A stretch of 64,000 nt of DNA from Tritonibacter multivorans (lineage in GTDB: Bacteria; Pseudomonadota; Alphaproteobacteria; Rhodobacterales; Rhodobacteraceae). Shown one piece after another: positions 42,833-51,822 of the stretch; position 1 is the first letter of the stretch; the number at the start of each line of letters is the position of its first letter. The stretch covers positions 124,001 to 188,000 of the forward strand of contig NZ_CYSD01000042.1 of assembly GCF_001458415.1 (NCBI RefSeq), read 5' to 3'. Both the position numbers and the translations under genes were made by a program. The notes below the pieces were generated by a model. It searched no databases and had not been told where the DNA came from. It saw nothing but the letters and a program-made list of their open reading frames with translations.

Positions 42833-44040
42833 CGCGTGCGTTTCTTGTGGTGATGGATTCCGTTGGCATTGGCGGTGCGCCGGATGCGTCGGCATTCTTC
42901 AATAAGGATCTGCCGGATCTGGGCGCCAATACGGTGGCACATATTGCGCAGGCCTGTGCCGAGGGGCGGGCAGAAGAGGGCCGTTCTGGTCCCTTGCGCC
43001 TGCCGAATTTGGATGCGCTGGGGCTGGGTGCTGCGGCGCGGCTGGCTTCTGGGCAGCCAGTTCCGGGGTTGACCCGTCCGCCATCCGGGCTTTGGGGCTG
43101 CGCGGCAGAGGTCAGTGCGGGCAAAGACACGCCTTCGGGCCATTGGGAGCTTGCCGGGCTGCCGGTGCCCTGGGATTGGTGCTTCTTTCCCGAAGAGGGA
43201 CCCGCCTTTGACGCCGATCTGGTGGCCCATGTATGTGCGGCTGCGGGCACGGCGGCGATCCTGGGCAATTGCCATGCCTCTGGCACGGCGATCATTGCGG
43301 AACACGGGGCCGCGCATATGCAAAGCGGCCTGCCGATTTGTTATACGTCCGCAGACAGCGTGTTTCAGATTGCGGCCCACGAAGAGAGCTTTGGCCTCGA
43401 CCGGCTTTTGAAACTCTGTGAAGACGTGGCCCCCTATCTGCACGATATGAAAGTTGGTCGGGTGATTGCGCGTCCCTTTGTTGGCACCGCCGAGGAGGGG
43501 TTCACGCGCACCACCAATCGCCGCGATTATGCGATCAAACCTCCTGCGCCGATCCTGACGGATTGGGTGCAGGCCGCCGGCGGTAAGGTCCATGCGATTG
43601 GCAAAATCGGTGACATCTTCACCATGCAAGGCATTGATACCCTGAAAAAAGGGTCCGATGCCGAGTTGATGAAACATCTGTCCGACGCCATTGACACCGC
43701 AGAGGACGGCAGTCTGACTTTTGCCAATTTTGTCGAGTTTGACAGCCTTTATGGCCACCGCCGCGATATCTCGGGTTATGCCCGTGCGCTGGAGTGGTTT
43801 GATGCAGAGATTGGCAAAATCCTACCTCGTCTGCGCACAGGCGATGTGATGGTGCTGACTGCGGATCATGGCAATGACCCCAGCTGGCCGGGCACCGATC
43901 ACACCCGCGAACAGGTGCCGGTTCTGGTGGCAGGTGCGGGGCAGGGGGCAATTGGGGCGCGGGCCTTTGTGGATGTGGCAGCCAGCCTGGCGGCCCATTT
44001 GGGGGCTGACGCTCAAGGGCCGGGCCAGAGCTTTTTGTGA
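42829..44040 (+). CDS. deoB: phosphopentomutase
   Basis: The 403-residue member of the alkaline-phosphatase superfamily converts (deoxy)ribose-1-phosphate to the 5-phosphate. D-S-V-G-I-G-G-A-P-D is the N-terminal metal site. G-K-D-T-P-S-G-H-W-E carries the threonine that is phosphorylated, and T-A-D-H-G-N-D-P-S-W-P-G-T-D-H-T-R-E-Q-V completes the dimetal centre. ATGA coupling to deoA means the two products act in sequence. Confidence 0.96.
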   Translation: MTRAFLVVMDSVGIGGAPDASAFFNKDLPDLGANTVAHIAQACAEGRAEEGRSGPLRLPNLDALGLGAAARLASGQPVPGLTRPPSGLWGCAAEVSAGKDTPSGHWELAGLPVPWDWCFFPEEGPAFDADLVAHVCAAAGTAAILGNCHASGTAIIAEHGAAHMQSGLPICYTSADSVFQIAAHEESFGLDRLLKLCEDVAPYLHDMKVGRVIARPFVGTAEEGFTRTTNRRDYAIKPPAPILTDWVQAAGGKVHAIGKIGDIFTMQGIDTLKKGSDAELMKHLSDAIDTAEDGSLTFANFVEFDSLYGHRRDISGYARALEWFDAEIGKILPRLRTGDVMVLTADHGNDPSWPGTDHTREQVPVLVAGAGQGAIGARAFVDVAASLAAHLGADAQGPGQSFL

Positions 44041-44052
44041 GCAGGGAAAAAC

Positions 44053-44076
44053 CCGCTTGCCTGTACGGGCAAGCGG
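44053..44076 (+). terminator. hairpin between deoB and upp
   Basis: CCGCTTGCC pairs with GGCAAGCGG around TGTACG. There is no T run, so it may only attenuate or protect the mRNA. The left arm matches the hairpin after prpE. Confidence 0.5.
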
Positions 44077-44113
44077 CGCGTAATAGGGAGAAAATCCCAT
44101 TTAGGAGCTGCAC

Positions 44114-44746
44114 ATGTCCGAGCATCTGACCGTCGTCGACCACCCGCTGGTCCAGCACAAGCTGACCATCATGCGGCAGACCGAGACCTCCACTGCGGAA
44201 TTCCGTCAGCTTCTGCGCGAACTGACCCAGCTTCTGGCCTATGAGGTCACCCGTGAGCTGCCGCTGACCACCACCACCATTGAAACCCCGATGGAGAGCA
44301 TGGAAGCCCCCATCCTAGATGGTAAGAAATTGGCGCTGGTATCGATCCTGCGGGCAGGCAATGGCATGTTGGACGGTGTTCTGGAGCTGGTGCCGTCTGC
44401 GCGTGTGGGCTTTGTGGGTCTGTACCGCGATGAGGAAACGCTGGAGCCGGTGCAGTATTACTTCAAGGTGCCCAAGCAGATCTCTGACCGCATGGTGATC
44501 GCGGTGGACCCCATGCTGGCAACCGGCAATTCATCGGTGGCGGCGATTGACCTGCTGAAAGAAGCAGGCGCGACGGATATTCGGTTCCTGTGTCTGCTGG
44601 CGTCGCCCGAGGGCGTGGCGCGTATGAAAGAAGCGCATCCGGATGTGCCGATCATCACGGCGTCGCTGGACCGCGAGCTGAACGAGAAGGGCTATATTCT
44701 GCCGGGTCTTGGGGACGCGGGCGACCGGATGTTCGGCACCAAGTAA
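44114..44746 (+). CDS. upp: uracil phosphoribosyltransferase
   Basis: The 210-residue enzyme makes UMP from uracil and [12 protein letters not shown], the PRPP loop [10 protein letters not shown] (about 136-145) and the C-terminal [12 protein letters not shown] (uracil-binding) are all present. TTAGGAG precedes the ATG. It completes the salvage path begun by cytidine deaminase. Confidence 0.96.
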   Translation: MSEHLTVVDHPLVQHKLTIMRQTETSTAEFRQLLRELTQLLAYEVTRELPLTTTTIETPMESMEAPILDGKKLALVSILRAGNGMLDGVLELVPSARVGFVGLYRDEETLEPVQYYFKVPKQISDRMVIAVDPMLATGNSSVAAIDLLKEAGATDIRFLCLLASPEGVARMKEAHPDVPIITASLDRELNEKGYILPGLGDAGDRMFGTK

Positions 44747-44928
44747 TCCTGTCTTTGCCGTTGCGCCCCGGTCTGGCTTGGATCGTGGGCGCAGCGGCGC
44801 TTTGCACAGCGTCAAATGTGCGTTTTTCAGGCGACGGTTCCCCGGTATTTCGCCTTATTTTTGCCAGCATTTTCTTTACTCGCTCTCCCAACTCGGGCAT
44901 CCTTGCGCCATATTTAGCGGGGCAGAGC

Positions 44929-46245
44929 ATGAAAATAACTAGAATTGCGGCACTATCCGTTATCTTGGCGTCTACGGCCTTGTCACCCCTTTTTGCGCAG
45001 GGTTTGCGCACCAAAGGGGCTCCGGCTGAATTTCCGCCGGCGTCTTATGCGGGCAAGCAATATGTGGACAGCCGAGGCTGCGTCTATATTCGGGCAGGTC
45101 TGGATGGCAATGTGACCTGGGTGCCGCGCGTGGACCGGTCTCGCAAACATATCTGTGGCCAGCAGCCAAGCCGTGTGCAGGGGGCCACCACCAAGGTGCA
45201 GCCACGGGCTGTTCAACCGGTAGAGTTGATCACCGTAGAGCCGACCGACCTGCCGCCGGTATCCCCCACCGCAAAGCCAAAGGCGGCTGCATCCGCCACC
45301 GCTGTGCCTGCTGCCAAGCCAGCTGTGCGTCCCAATCCGTTGACAACGACAGCGCGCAAGGCGAAGCCCGCGACGACACCTGTGGCGAAACCCGCCATGA
45401 AACCCGTGGTTCGCAAGGCCGCCCCAGTTGCAAAGAAGCCATCGGTTGCGCCGGTGACCGCAACACCGCCCGCTGGTCAGAAAAGCTGCCCGGGGGCATC
45501 GGCCTTGAGCCAGCGCTATATCAATCAGGGCAGCGGCGTGCGCTGTGGCCCGCAGGACGCCGATCCTTTGTCCGCATTGCCACAGGGCAATGGTCTGCGC
45601 GTCTATCCGGCGCATGTGTATCAGGAACGTCTGGCCTCGCGCGGCATTGAGGTGCCCAAAGGGTATCGTCCGGTGTGGCAGGATGGTCGGATGAACCCGC
45701 TGCGCGCGCAAAGCACGCTGAAGGTTGCCACACCAAAAGCCGTCACCGATGTGCCCGCGGGCTATGCGCTGATGGACCGCAACGACGACCGTCTGAACCT
45801 GCATCGCGGCCCGCGCAGCGCCGAAGGGGACGCGCAGATGGCGCAGTTCTGGACCAATCATCGCGGCATGCTGGTGCCGGTTGCGCAACCGCTGGACCGC
45901 CCGGTCTATTCCGCCAAGGCGTTGCGGCAGCAGGGTCAATATGCAGCCGCTGGGACGGTGTCGCGCCGTGCGACCAATACCTCTGGTGGCTTTGAGGAAC
46001 AAACAGCCGCCCAGCCCGCCGTGCCGCGCTATGTGCGCGCACAAGGCTTTAAAACCCGAAGTGACGCGGTTGCTGCCGCCAAAGCACTGCGGGCTGCCAC
46101 CGGTCTGCCTGTCCGCCTCGGCACATCGCAGGCAGGGGGCGGCAGGCCGCATGTGGTTCTGGCCGGGCCATTCACCGACCGGGCAGAGGCGGCTTTGACC
46201 CTGGTGCGCAACTCTGGCCATTCAGGTGCGCGGCTCAGCAAGTAA
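44929..46245 (+). CDS. SPOR-domain envelope protein
   Basis: The 438-residue exported protein has a signal peptide ending at F-A-Q (about residue 23). A short cysteine-containing domain (about 40-80) is followed by a long Ala/Pro/Lys/Thr linker (about 100-180), a second conserved segment with C-P-G and R-C-G-P, and a C-terminal SPOR domain (Y-V-R-A-Q-G-F-K-T-R-S-D-A to the end). SPOR domains bind peptidoglycan stripped of stem peptides at the septum, so a periplasmic cell-wall role is likely. The gap 44747-44928 before it shows nothing distinct. Confidence 0.85.
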   Translation: MKITRIAALSVILASTALSPLFAQGLRTKGAPAEFPPASYAGKQYVDSRGCVYIRAGLDGNVTWVPRVDRSRKHICGQQPSRVQGATTKVQPRAVQPVELITVEPTDLPPVSPTAKPKAAASATAVPAAKPAVRPNPLTTTARKAKPATTPVAKPAMKPVVRKAAPVAKKPSVAPVTATPPAGQKSCPGASALSQRYINQGSGVRCGPQDADPLSALPQGNGLRVYPAHVYQERLASRGIEVPKGYRPVWQDGRMNPLRAQSTLKVATPKAVTDVPAGYALMDRNDDRLNLHRGPRSAEGDAQMAQFWTNHRGMLVPVAQPLDRPVYSAKALRQQGQYAAAGTVSRRATNTSGGFEEQTAAQPAVPRYVRAQGFKTRSDAVAAAKALRAATGLPVRLGTSQAGGGRPHVVLAGPFTDRAEAALTLVRNSGHSGARLSK

Positions 46246-46276
46246 CCGCCGCGTCTGCGCGTTTGACGGAAAATGA

Positions 46277-46304
46277 AAAAAAAGGGGCCTAGGGTCCCTT
46301 TTTT
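46277..46304. terminator. bidirectional terminator after the SPOR gene
   Basis: AAAAAAGGGGCC pairs with GGTCCCTTTTTT around TAG with one G:T pair, and T runs lie on both sides. It serves the convergent SPOR and M48-like genes. Confidence 0.85.
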
Positions 46305-46351
46305 GCTGGTCTCTCTTGGTATTCGGCGGCGGCGCAGACGCGCCCCCGTGA

Positions 46352-47368
46352 TCAGTCGCAGATGTTTTGCAGCTGCACCCAATCGCGGTCGCTCATGATG
46401 CCACGGGTAGGTTGACCGGGCACACCCATCGGGTCGGCTTCGATCAGGCCAAGGGTGGTTTCGCCGGTCACATCCTGCGCGTAGGCATAGGGGGTCGAGG
46501 GCACGCTTGCATCTTTGAAGGCCGCCAAAAGCACCTCGTCGGGCAGGCGCGGGCGCTCTGTAGCAAGGCTGTGTTCGACAAAGCGATCCAGCACCTCGCG
46601 GCTGAGGTCACCGGTGGTAAGAAGTCGGAAGCTGGCTCTTAGCCCGCCAATTTCCAGAATGCCTGCAAGCGGATCTTCTGCCCTTGCGCGGGCCCGTTCG
46701 ACAACAAGGGCACCGGCGGCCACTGCGGGGTCTTCGTGGTCTTCGACGAGGCTGCGGTTCAGCAGGACAATGCCGCCGGGCAGGGCGAGGCTTTCGGTGA
46801 CCCCGTCGCGCAGGATCACCACGCGTTCGACCCCGGTACGGGCGGCCAGCGCACGCAGAATGGGGGCGGTCTCTGGGCTGGTGCAGGCCCGTCCAGCGAC
46901 GCGCTCAACCCGGCCCAGCAAGCGCTGACCAATGGATTGGCGCTGCACCTCTGGCACCACAGAGAGGGTTTGCTGATACATGGCACTGGGCAGGCCAAAG
47001 ACCAAAAGCGCCACAGTCGCGGCAAGCACAGAGAGACCGCCCAGCATGCGCAGACGTCCGGGGTGCGGGCGCGCCTTTTCAATGGCGGTCTGCAGCTTAT
47101 CGATCGCCTCCAGCATCATGGCTTCGTCTTCGCTCAGCTCCAGCGTTTCGCCGGCGTCACCATCGGGGTGGAACACCGCCGGATACTGGCCCGGATTGGC
47201 GCGGATCACCGCGACAATAGACCAATGGGCCAGAGGCTGATCCTTGAGATCGGAAATGGTCAGCGTGGCATCGCCCAGCGACACGATCACATCGCGTCGC
47301 TGTTCGCCTGTCCCCGCCCGCCAGAGGCCTGCGGCCTCAAGCCGTTGAAATTCCCGCAAAGCTGTCAT
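46352..47368 (-). CDS. membrane protein with degenerate M48-peptidase-like domain
   Basis: The 338-residue protein has a cytoplasmic N-terminal region of about 120 residues (PH-like beta strands, then a helix), one membrane helix (L-S-V-L-A-A-T-V-A-L-L-V-F-G, about 135-150), and an extracytoplasmic C-terminal domain. That domain contains L-A-L-P-G-G-I-V-L-L-N-R-S-L-V, the strand that precedes the HExxH zinc helix in M48 proteases. Where H-E-x-x-H should be, it reads V-V-E-R-A-R, so it cannot bind zinc in the usual way. ATG 47368 is chosen. Function is unknown. Confidence 0.65.
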   Translation of the reverse strand: MTALREFQRLEAAGLWRAGTGEQRRDVIVSLGDATLTISDLKDQPLAHWSIVAVIRANPGQYPAVFHPDGDAGETLELSEDEAMMLEAIDKLQTAIEKARPHPGRLRMLGGLSVLAATVALLVFGLPSAMYQQTLSVVPEVQRQSIGQRLLGRVERVAGRACTSPETAPILRALAARTGVERVVILRDGVTESLALPGGIVLLNRSLVEDHEDPAVAAGALVVERARARAEDPLAGILEIGGLRASFRLLTTGDLSREVLDRFVEHSLATERPRLPDEVLLAAFKDASVPSTPYAYAQDVTGETTLGLIEADPMGVPGQPTRGIMSDRDWVQLQNICD

Positions 47369-47485
47369 TCGGCCTGTCTGCTCTTTGCTTAGTTGTATGA
47401 CCAAAGGTCTATCACGACAGGGCAGGGGGCGGCAAATGGCTTTGCACCTCTTGCCTTTGTTTGATGCGCGCGACAGGGTGACGCC

Positions 47486-48151
47486 ATGATCCTGTCCCGT
47501 GGCCGTTCCTATGTCTTTATCCATATTCCCAAAACCGGGGGGACGGCGCTGGCGCTGGCGCTGGAGGCCCGCGCCATGGCCGACGATGAAATGCTGGGCG
47601 ACACGCCCAAGGCGCTGAAACGTCGGCGGCGGTTACAAGGGGCGGATGCCCGGGGGCGGTTGTGGAAACATTCGACGCTTGCGGATATTGAAGGCCTTGC
47701 CACCTGCGAAGAGCTGCGGGGCCTGTTTGCCTTTACCTTGGTGCGCAATCCCTACGACCGGGTGGTGAGCTACTATCACTGGCTGCGCACGCAGCGCTTT
47801 GATCACCCGGCTGTGCCTCTGGCGCAGACCCTGTCCTTTGAGGCTTTCGTCTGTCATCCACAGGTTGCGGCGAGCCTAAAGGCGAACCCCTATACATCTT
47901 ATATGCGCCAGTCGGACGGTCAGGAGCATTGCAACCTCTATATTCGGCTGGAAACCTTTGCTGAGGACGCGCAGCCGCTGTTCGATCACTTGGGATTCTC
48001 GTTTGAATTGCCACTTGTGAACGAGTCGCCGCGTCAAAGGGATTGGAGAAAATACTATACAGAACAGGCGTTTGAGGCAGTGTCTCGGGCTTGTTCTGAC
48101 GATATTGGCCAATTTGAATACTCTTTTAACGAATTCCCACTATCCCTTTGA
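47486..48151 (+). CDS. sulfotransferase family protein
   Basis: The 221-residue protein has the PAPS 5'-phosphosulfate loop F-I-H-I-P-K-T-G-G-T-A at residues 11-21 and the 3'-phosphate motif L-V-R-N-P-Y-D-R-V-V-S-Y near 88-98. Both are diagnostic for the Sulfotransfer_2 group acting on carbohydrates or other polymers. No signal peptide is seen. It is divergent from the M48-like gene. The last 40 codons are AT-richer than the rest. Confidence 0.88.
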   Translation: MILSRGRSYVFIHIPKTGGTALALALEARAMADDEMLGDTPKALKRRRRLQGADARGRLWKHSTLADIEGLATCEELRGLFAFTLVRNPYDRVVSYYHWLRTQRFDHPAVPLAQTLSFEAFVCHPQVAASLKANPYTSYMRQSDGQEHCNLYIRLETFAEDAQPLFDHLGFSFELPLVNESPRQRDWRKYYTEQAFEAVSRACSDDIGQFEYSFNEFPLSL

Positions 48152-48261
48152 GAGTGCCGCGCTCCCTAAGCGCACGCGCAATGCCTGACGTGGTTTGTTA
48201 AAACTTTAATCACGGGACAGGCCGACACAGAAGCTGTCCTAGGGTTGAAAGGAACGTAGAC

Positions 48262-48942
48262 ATGTTTGATTGGTTCGAAAAGAAATCTGCCTCTCCGATC
48301 GCAGAAGGGTTCACCACCCGCCATGACATGGTTGCAACCGGTCACCCCGGTTTTATCGCAGGTACAATGGTCGCCACCGCGCAAGGGTGGCGCGCGGCTG
48401 AGGATCTTCAGCCCGGTGACATGGTTCTGACCTTTGACCACGGCATGCGTCCGGTACAGGCGGTGCGTCGCGAAACCAAATACCTCGATGATCGCTGCGA
48501 AAACGCCAATATGTCGGCCGTTTACATCCCCCGCGATGCGCTTGGCAATCGCAGCCCCCTGTGGCTGCGGGCAGATCAGGGTGTCCTGATCGAACACGAT
48601 CTTCTGGAAGATGCGCTTGGCGATCCCTTTGCGGTGGTTCCGGCGTGCGCGCTGGAAGGCTACCACGGTATTTCCCGCGCCCCGATGCAGGTCACCATGG
48701 ATCTGGTCACGCTGTCCTTTGATGAGGACGAAGTTGTCTATATCGAAGCTGGTCTTCTGGCCTTCTGCCCGGCGCAGATGGATGCGGTGCAGCTGGCGGC
48801 AACGGACGGCAATATCTACACCGTTCTGGGCACCACGCAGGCCCGCGAACTGGTGATTGACATGATTACCGAAGAAAGCTTCTGGACACCTGCCGAAACC
48901 GGCACCGGTGGCCATGGCGCCCCGCAATACGCCTACGCATAA
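48262..48942 (+). CDS. Hint-domain protein lacking the nucleophilic cysteine
   Basis: The 226-residue protein has a Hint (hedgehog/intein) module of the roseobacter type: G-F-I-A-G-T-M-V-A-T-A-Q-G-W-R-A-A-E-D-L-Q-P-G-D-M-V-L-T, then L-R-A-D-Q-G-V-L-I. Family members normally begin this block with Cys; here it is Gly (H-P-G-F-I-A-G-T, about residue 30), so self-cleavage chemistry should be absent. No signal peptide or toxin domain is attached. The gene is monocistronic. Confidence 0.75.
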   Translation: MFDWFEKKSASPIAEGFTTRHDMVATGHPGFIAGTMVATAQGWRAAEDLQPGDMVLTFDHGMRPVQAVRRETKYLDDRCENANMSAVYIPRDALGNRSPLWLRADQGVLIEHDLLEDALGDPFAVVPACALEGYHGISRAPMQVTMDLVTLSFDEDEVVYIEAGLLAFCPAQMDAVQLAATDGNIYTVLGTTQARELVIDMITEESFWTPAETGTGGHGAPQYAYA

Positions 48943-49055
48943 CGTATTCCCTCCACAAAAGACCCGCCCTCCACCACTCACCGAAATCCCAGGCGGGGTT
49001 GTCTACACAGATCTCTCAGAAGTGTGGGCAACACGAAAGGCCCGGTCCCCGACCA

Positions 49056-49090
49056 CCCCCGCGCCAGAAGGCTGCGGGGGCTTTCATTTG
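49056..49090 (+). terminator. terminator-like hairpin after the Hint-like gene
   Basis: CCCCCGC (49056-49062) pairs with GCGGGGG (49074-49080), followed by CTTTCATTTG. It lies 114 bases past the stop. Confidence 0.6.
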
Positions 49091-49103
49091 TGCAGGCCGT
49101 GTT

Positions 49104-49437
49104 TCAGCCCTCGCTTGGCACAATATCAAGCACAAAGAAATGCGCCGACCCGTCCTCGTTTTCGTTCCAGTGCCCAACGTCATGGCTTTCAATGACTGCC
49201 GGTCCCGGTGCGGCGGAATCCGCCTTTCCATCGCGAATGTCCATCGCCCCGTCGCCTCCTACGCTGATATCTCTGCAAGGCTGAGATCTGCGCGCCCAGC
49301 TCAAGTGAGGCGCGGCCAAAGACTTCGCCCCTTTTGTGATCGGTTGGGCATTTTGAAACCGCAATACAAAATCTTGCGCCATCTGACGTGGCGTCAGGGC
49401 GCACGGTGGTCGTGGTGGTCGAAGTTTTGCGGGTCAC
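49104..49437 (-). pseudogene. possible frameshifted remnant of a small cupin-like gene
   Basis: The minus strand of the 48943-49596 gap reads like a protein C-terminus in one frame: D-I-R-D-G-K near 49230, then S-H-D-V-G-H-W-N-E-N-E-D-G-S-A and F-F-V-L-D-I-V-P before a stop at 49104. Upstream of about 49285 the plausible frame (R-G-E-V-F-G-R-A-S-L-E-L-G-A-Q-I) is another one. That suggests one frameshift in a small protein of cupin character. No convincing start or ribosome-binding site is seen. It may equally be chance; I rate it low. Confidence 0.35.
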
Positions 49438-49544
49438 AGGGGCCCATATGACCGTTCATGCGTCGGTGATGCGGCGGGTCGATGACAGCCTGTTTGCCTC
49501 GCATTGCGCAGCGGAAATTTCCTTGATGCCGTGAAAAATAAATA

Positions 49545-49572
49545 AAAAGGGCAGCCACAGGGGCTGCCCTTT
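49545..49572 (-). terminator. terminator of the beta-oxidation operon
   Basis: AAAGGGCAGCC pairs with GGCTGCCCTTT around a five-base loop, followed on the minus strand by TTTTTATTTATTTTT. It lies 25 bases after the fadB-like stop. Confidence 0.9.
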
Positions 49573-49596
49573 CTGATTTCAAAGAAGCTTGGCGTC

Positions 49597-51798
49597 TTAG
49601 GCCGCGTCTTCCTCTGCCGGGGCAAAGCGGCCATAGAAGGTCTGGCCTTTTTCGGCCATCTCGCGCAGCAGCGGCGGGCAGGCAAAACGCTCGCCATACT
49701 GTTCGGTCAGCTGGTCGCAACGCTCGGCCGCATAAGGCGTGCCAATGATATCCAGCCAGGACAGCGGGCCGCCGGACCAAGGTGCAAAGCCCCAGGCCAG
49801 GATCGCGCCAACGTCGCCTTCGCGAATGTCCATCAGAACGTTTTCTTCAAGCGCACGCACGGCTTCGAGAACCTGTGCGAACATCAGACGTTCCTGCACC
49901 TCGATGATGTCGGGCTGTTCAGCCGCCACCGGGTATTTGTCGGCAAGGCCCTTCCAGTACTCCACGCGCTTGCCCTTGGCGTCATAGTCGAAGAAGCCTT
50001 TGGCGGCTTTGCGACCCAGACGACCTTCGGCTTCCATCCAGAAGATCAGATCATCCGCCGGGCTTTCCGGGTAGGCGTCGCCCATGGCTTCTTTGGTGGC
50101 ACGGGCAATCTTCGCGCCGAGATCAATAGAGGTCTCGTCGGTCAGTTGCACGGGACCCACCGGGAAGCCCAGCTGACGCGCGGCATTGTCGATCAGAACC
50201 GGGGACACGCCCTCGGTGATCATGCGCACGCCTTCGTTGACATAGGGCAGGATGCAGCGGTTGCAATAGAAGAAGCGCGCGTCGTTGACAACGATCGGGG
50301 TCTTCTTGATCTGGCGGACGTAATCCAGCGCCTTGGCGGTGGCACGGTCGCCGGTTTCAGCACCTTTGATGATCTCCACCAGCAGCATCTTCTCAACGGG
50401 GGAGAAGAAGTGGATGCCGATGAACTGCTCGGGACGCACAGAGGCTTTGGCCAGCTCGGTGATCGGCAGGGTCGAGGTGTTGGAAGCAAAGATGCAGTCT
50501 TCGCCCACGATTGCCTCGACCTTCTTGGTCATCTCGGCTTTGACGCCCATGTCTTCAAACACGGCCTCAATGATCAGATCGGCCCCTTTCAGCGCCTCCA
50601 GATCGGTGGTTGCGGTGATCTGGGACAGCACGGTGGTTTTCTTGTCCTCGGTCACCTTGCCGCGTTTCATACCCTTGTCGAGGTAAGCTTCGGTATAGGC
50701 TTTGCCTTTGTCCGCTGCCGCCTGATCGCGGTCGATCAGCACGACCTCAATACCAGCCATCGCGGATACCAGCGCGATACCCGCACCCATCATGCCCGCG
50801 CCAAGAACGCCGACTTTCTTGACGGATTGGTCCTCGATGCCTTTGGGACGTACCGCGCCTTTTTCCAGCGCCTGTTTGTTGAGGAACAGGGAGCGGATCA
50901 TCGCAGAGGACGACGGGTTCATCAGAACGTGAGTGAACCAGCGCGCTTCGATCTTCAGGGCGTTGTCAAAGTCAACCAGTGCACCCTCATAGATCGCCGA
51001 CAGCAGCGCCTTCGGCGCCGGGTAGGCGTTCTGGGTCTGGCCTGCAACCATGGCGGAGGCACCGACAAAGTTCATGAAGCCAGCGGGGTGATAGGGCGCA
51101 CCACCGGGGAACTTAAACCCTTTGGCGTCCCAAGGCTTGACGATGTCGGCGTTGCTTGCGTTCAGGACCCACTCTTTGGCTGCCGCAAGCGGGTCATCGG
51201 CAATGGCGTCAACCATCTGCGCGGACTTCGCTTTTTTCGGGTCCATCATCTTGCCTTCCAGCAGGACAGGCGCCGCTGCAACCGCACCCACCATGCGGGA
51301 ATAACGCATGGTGCCGCCGCCGCCCGGGAAGATGCCCAGCAGGATTTCCGGCAGGCCGATTTTGGCTTTGGGGTTGGAGGTCATCACCCGGTGGTGACAG
51401 GCCAGCGCGATCTCGGTGCCGATGCCGGCACAGGTGCCGTTGATCGCGCAGGCCACAGGCTTGCCGCCTTTGTTGGTCTTGGCTTCCATGCCCGCACGTT
51501 CCAGCTTCCGCAGGATCCGGTGGCCGTTCATGGTGAAGTCAAACAGACCCTGCGCCGGGTTGTCGCCGGACTCGTCGCGGATGGTGGCCAGAACATTCAG
51601 GTCCATGCCGCCAGCAAAGTCTTTCTTGCCCGAGGTGATGACGATGCCTTTGACGGCGTCATCCGCCAGCGCGGTGTCCACATATTCCTCGACCAGCGCG
51701 AAAGCTTCGCGCGTGAGGACGTTCATGGATTTGCCTTCGGCGTCCCAGGTGATGACGGCCACGCCATCGGCGTCTACTGCATATTTGAAATCGGTCAT
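49597..51798 (-). CDS. 3-hydroxyacyl-CoA dehydrogenase/enoyl-CoA hydratase, fused (FadB/FadJ-like)
   Basis: The 733-residue bifunctional beta-oxidation enzyme has an N-terminal crotonase domain (A-I-N-G-T-C-A-G-I-G-T-E and G-I-F-P-G-G-G-G-T). A Rossmann dehydrogenase begins near residue 325 (V-G-V-L-G-A-G-M-M-G-A-G-I), with I-G-I-H-F-F-S-P-V and the catalytic histidine there. Two C-terminal HAD helical domains follow. It lies 24 bases after the thiolase gene, as in typical fadBA pairs but in reverse order. It hydrates and oxidises acyl-CoA intermediates. Confidence 0.93.
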   Translation of the reverse strand: MTDFKYAVDADGVAVITWDAEGKSMNVLTREAFALVEEYVDTALADDAVKGIVITSGKKDFAGGMDLNVLATIRDESGDNPAQGLFDFTMNGHRILRKLERAGMEAKTNKGGKPVACAINGTCAGIGTEIALACHHRVMTSNPKAKIGLPEILLGIFPGGGGTMRYSRMVGAVAAAPVLLEGKMMDPKKAKSAQMVDAIADDPLAAAKEWVLNASNADIVKPWDAKGFKFPGGAPYHPAGFMNFVGASAMVAGQTQNAYPAPKALLSAIYEGALVDFDNALKIEARWFTHVLMNPSSSAMIRSLFLNKQALEKGAVRPKGIEDQSVKKVGVLGAGMMGAGIALVSAMAGIEVVLIDRDQAAADKGKAYTEAYLDKGMKRGKVTEDKKTTVLSQITATTDLEALKGADLIIEAVFEDMGVKAEMTKKVEAIVGEDCIFASNTSTLPITELAKASVRPEQFIGIHFFSPVEKMLLVEIIKGAETGDRATAKALDYVRQIKKTPIVVNDARFFYCNRCILPYVNEGVRMITEGVSPVLIDNAARQLGFPVGPVQLTDETSIDLGAKIARATKEAMGDAYPESPADDLIFWMEAEGRLGRKAAKGFFDYDAKGKRVEYWKGLADKYPVAAEQPDIIEVQERLMFAQVLEAVRALEENVLMDIREGDVGAILAWGFAPWSGGPLSWLDIIGTPYAAERCDQLTEQYGERFACPPLLREMAEKGQTFYGRFAPAEEDAA

Positions 51799-51822
51799 AT
51801 CTTATTCTCCCGTCCTTATCGC

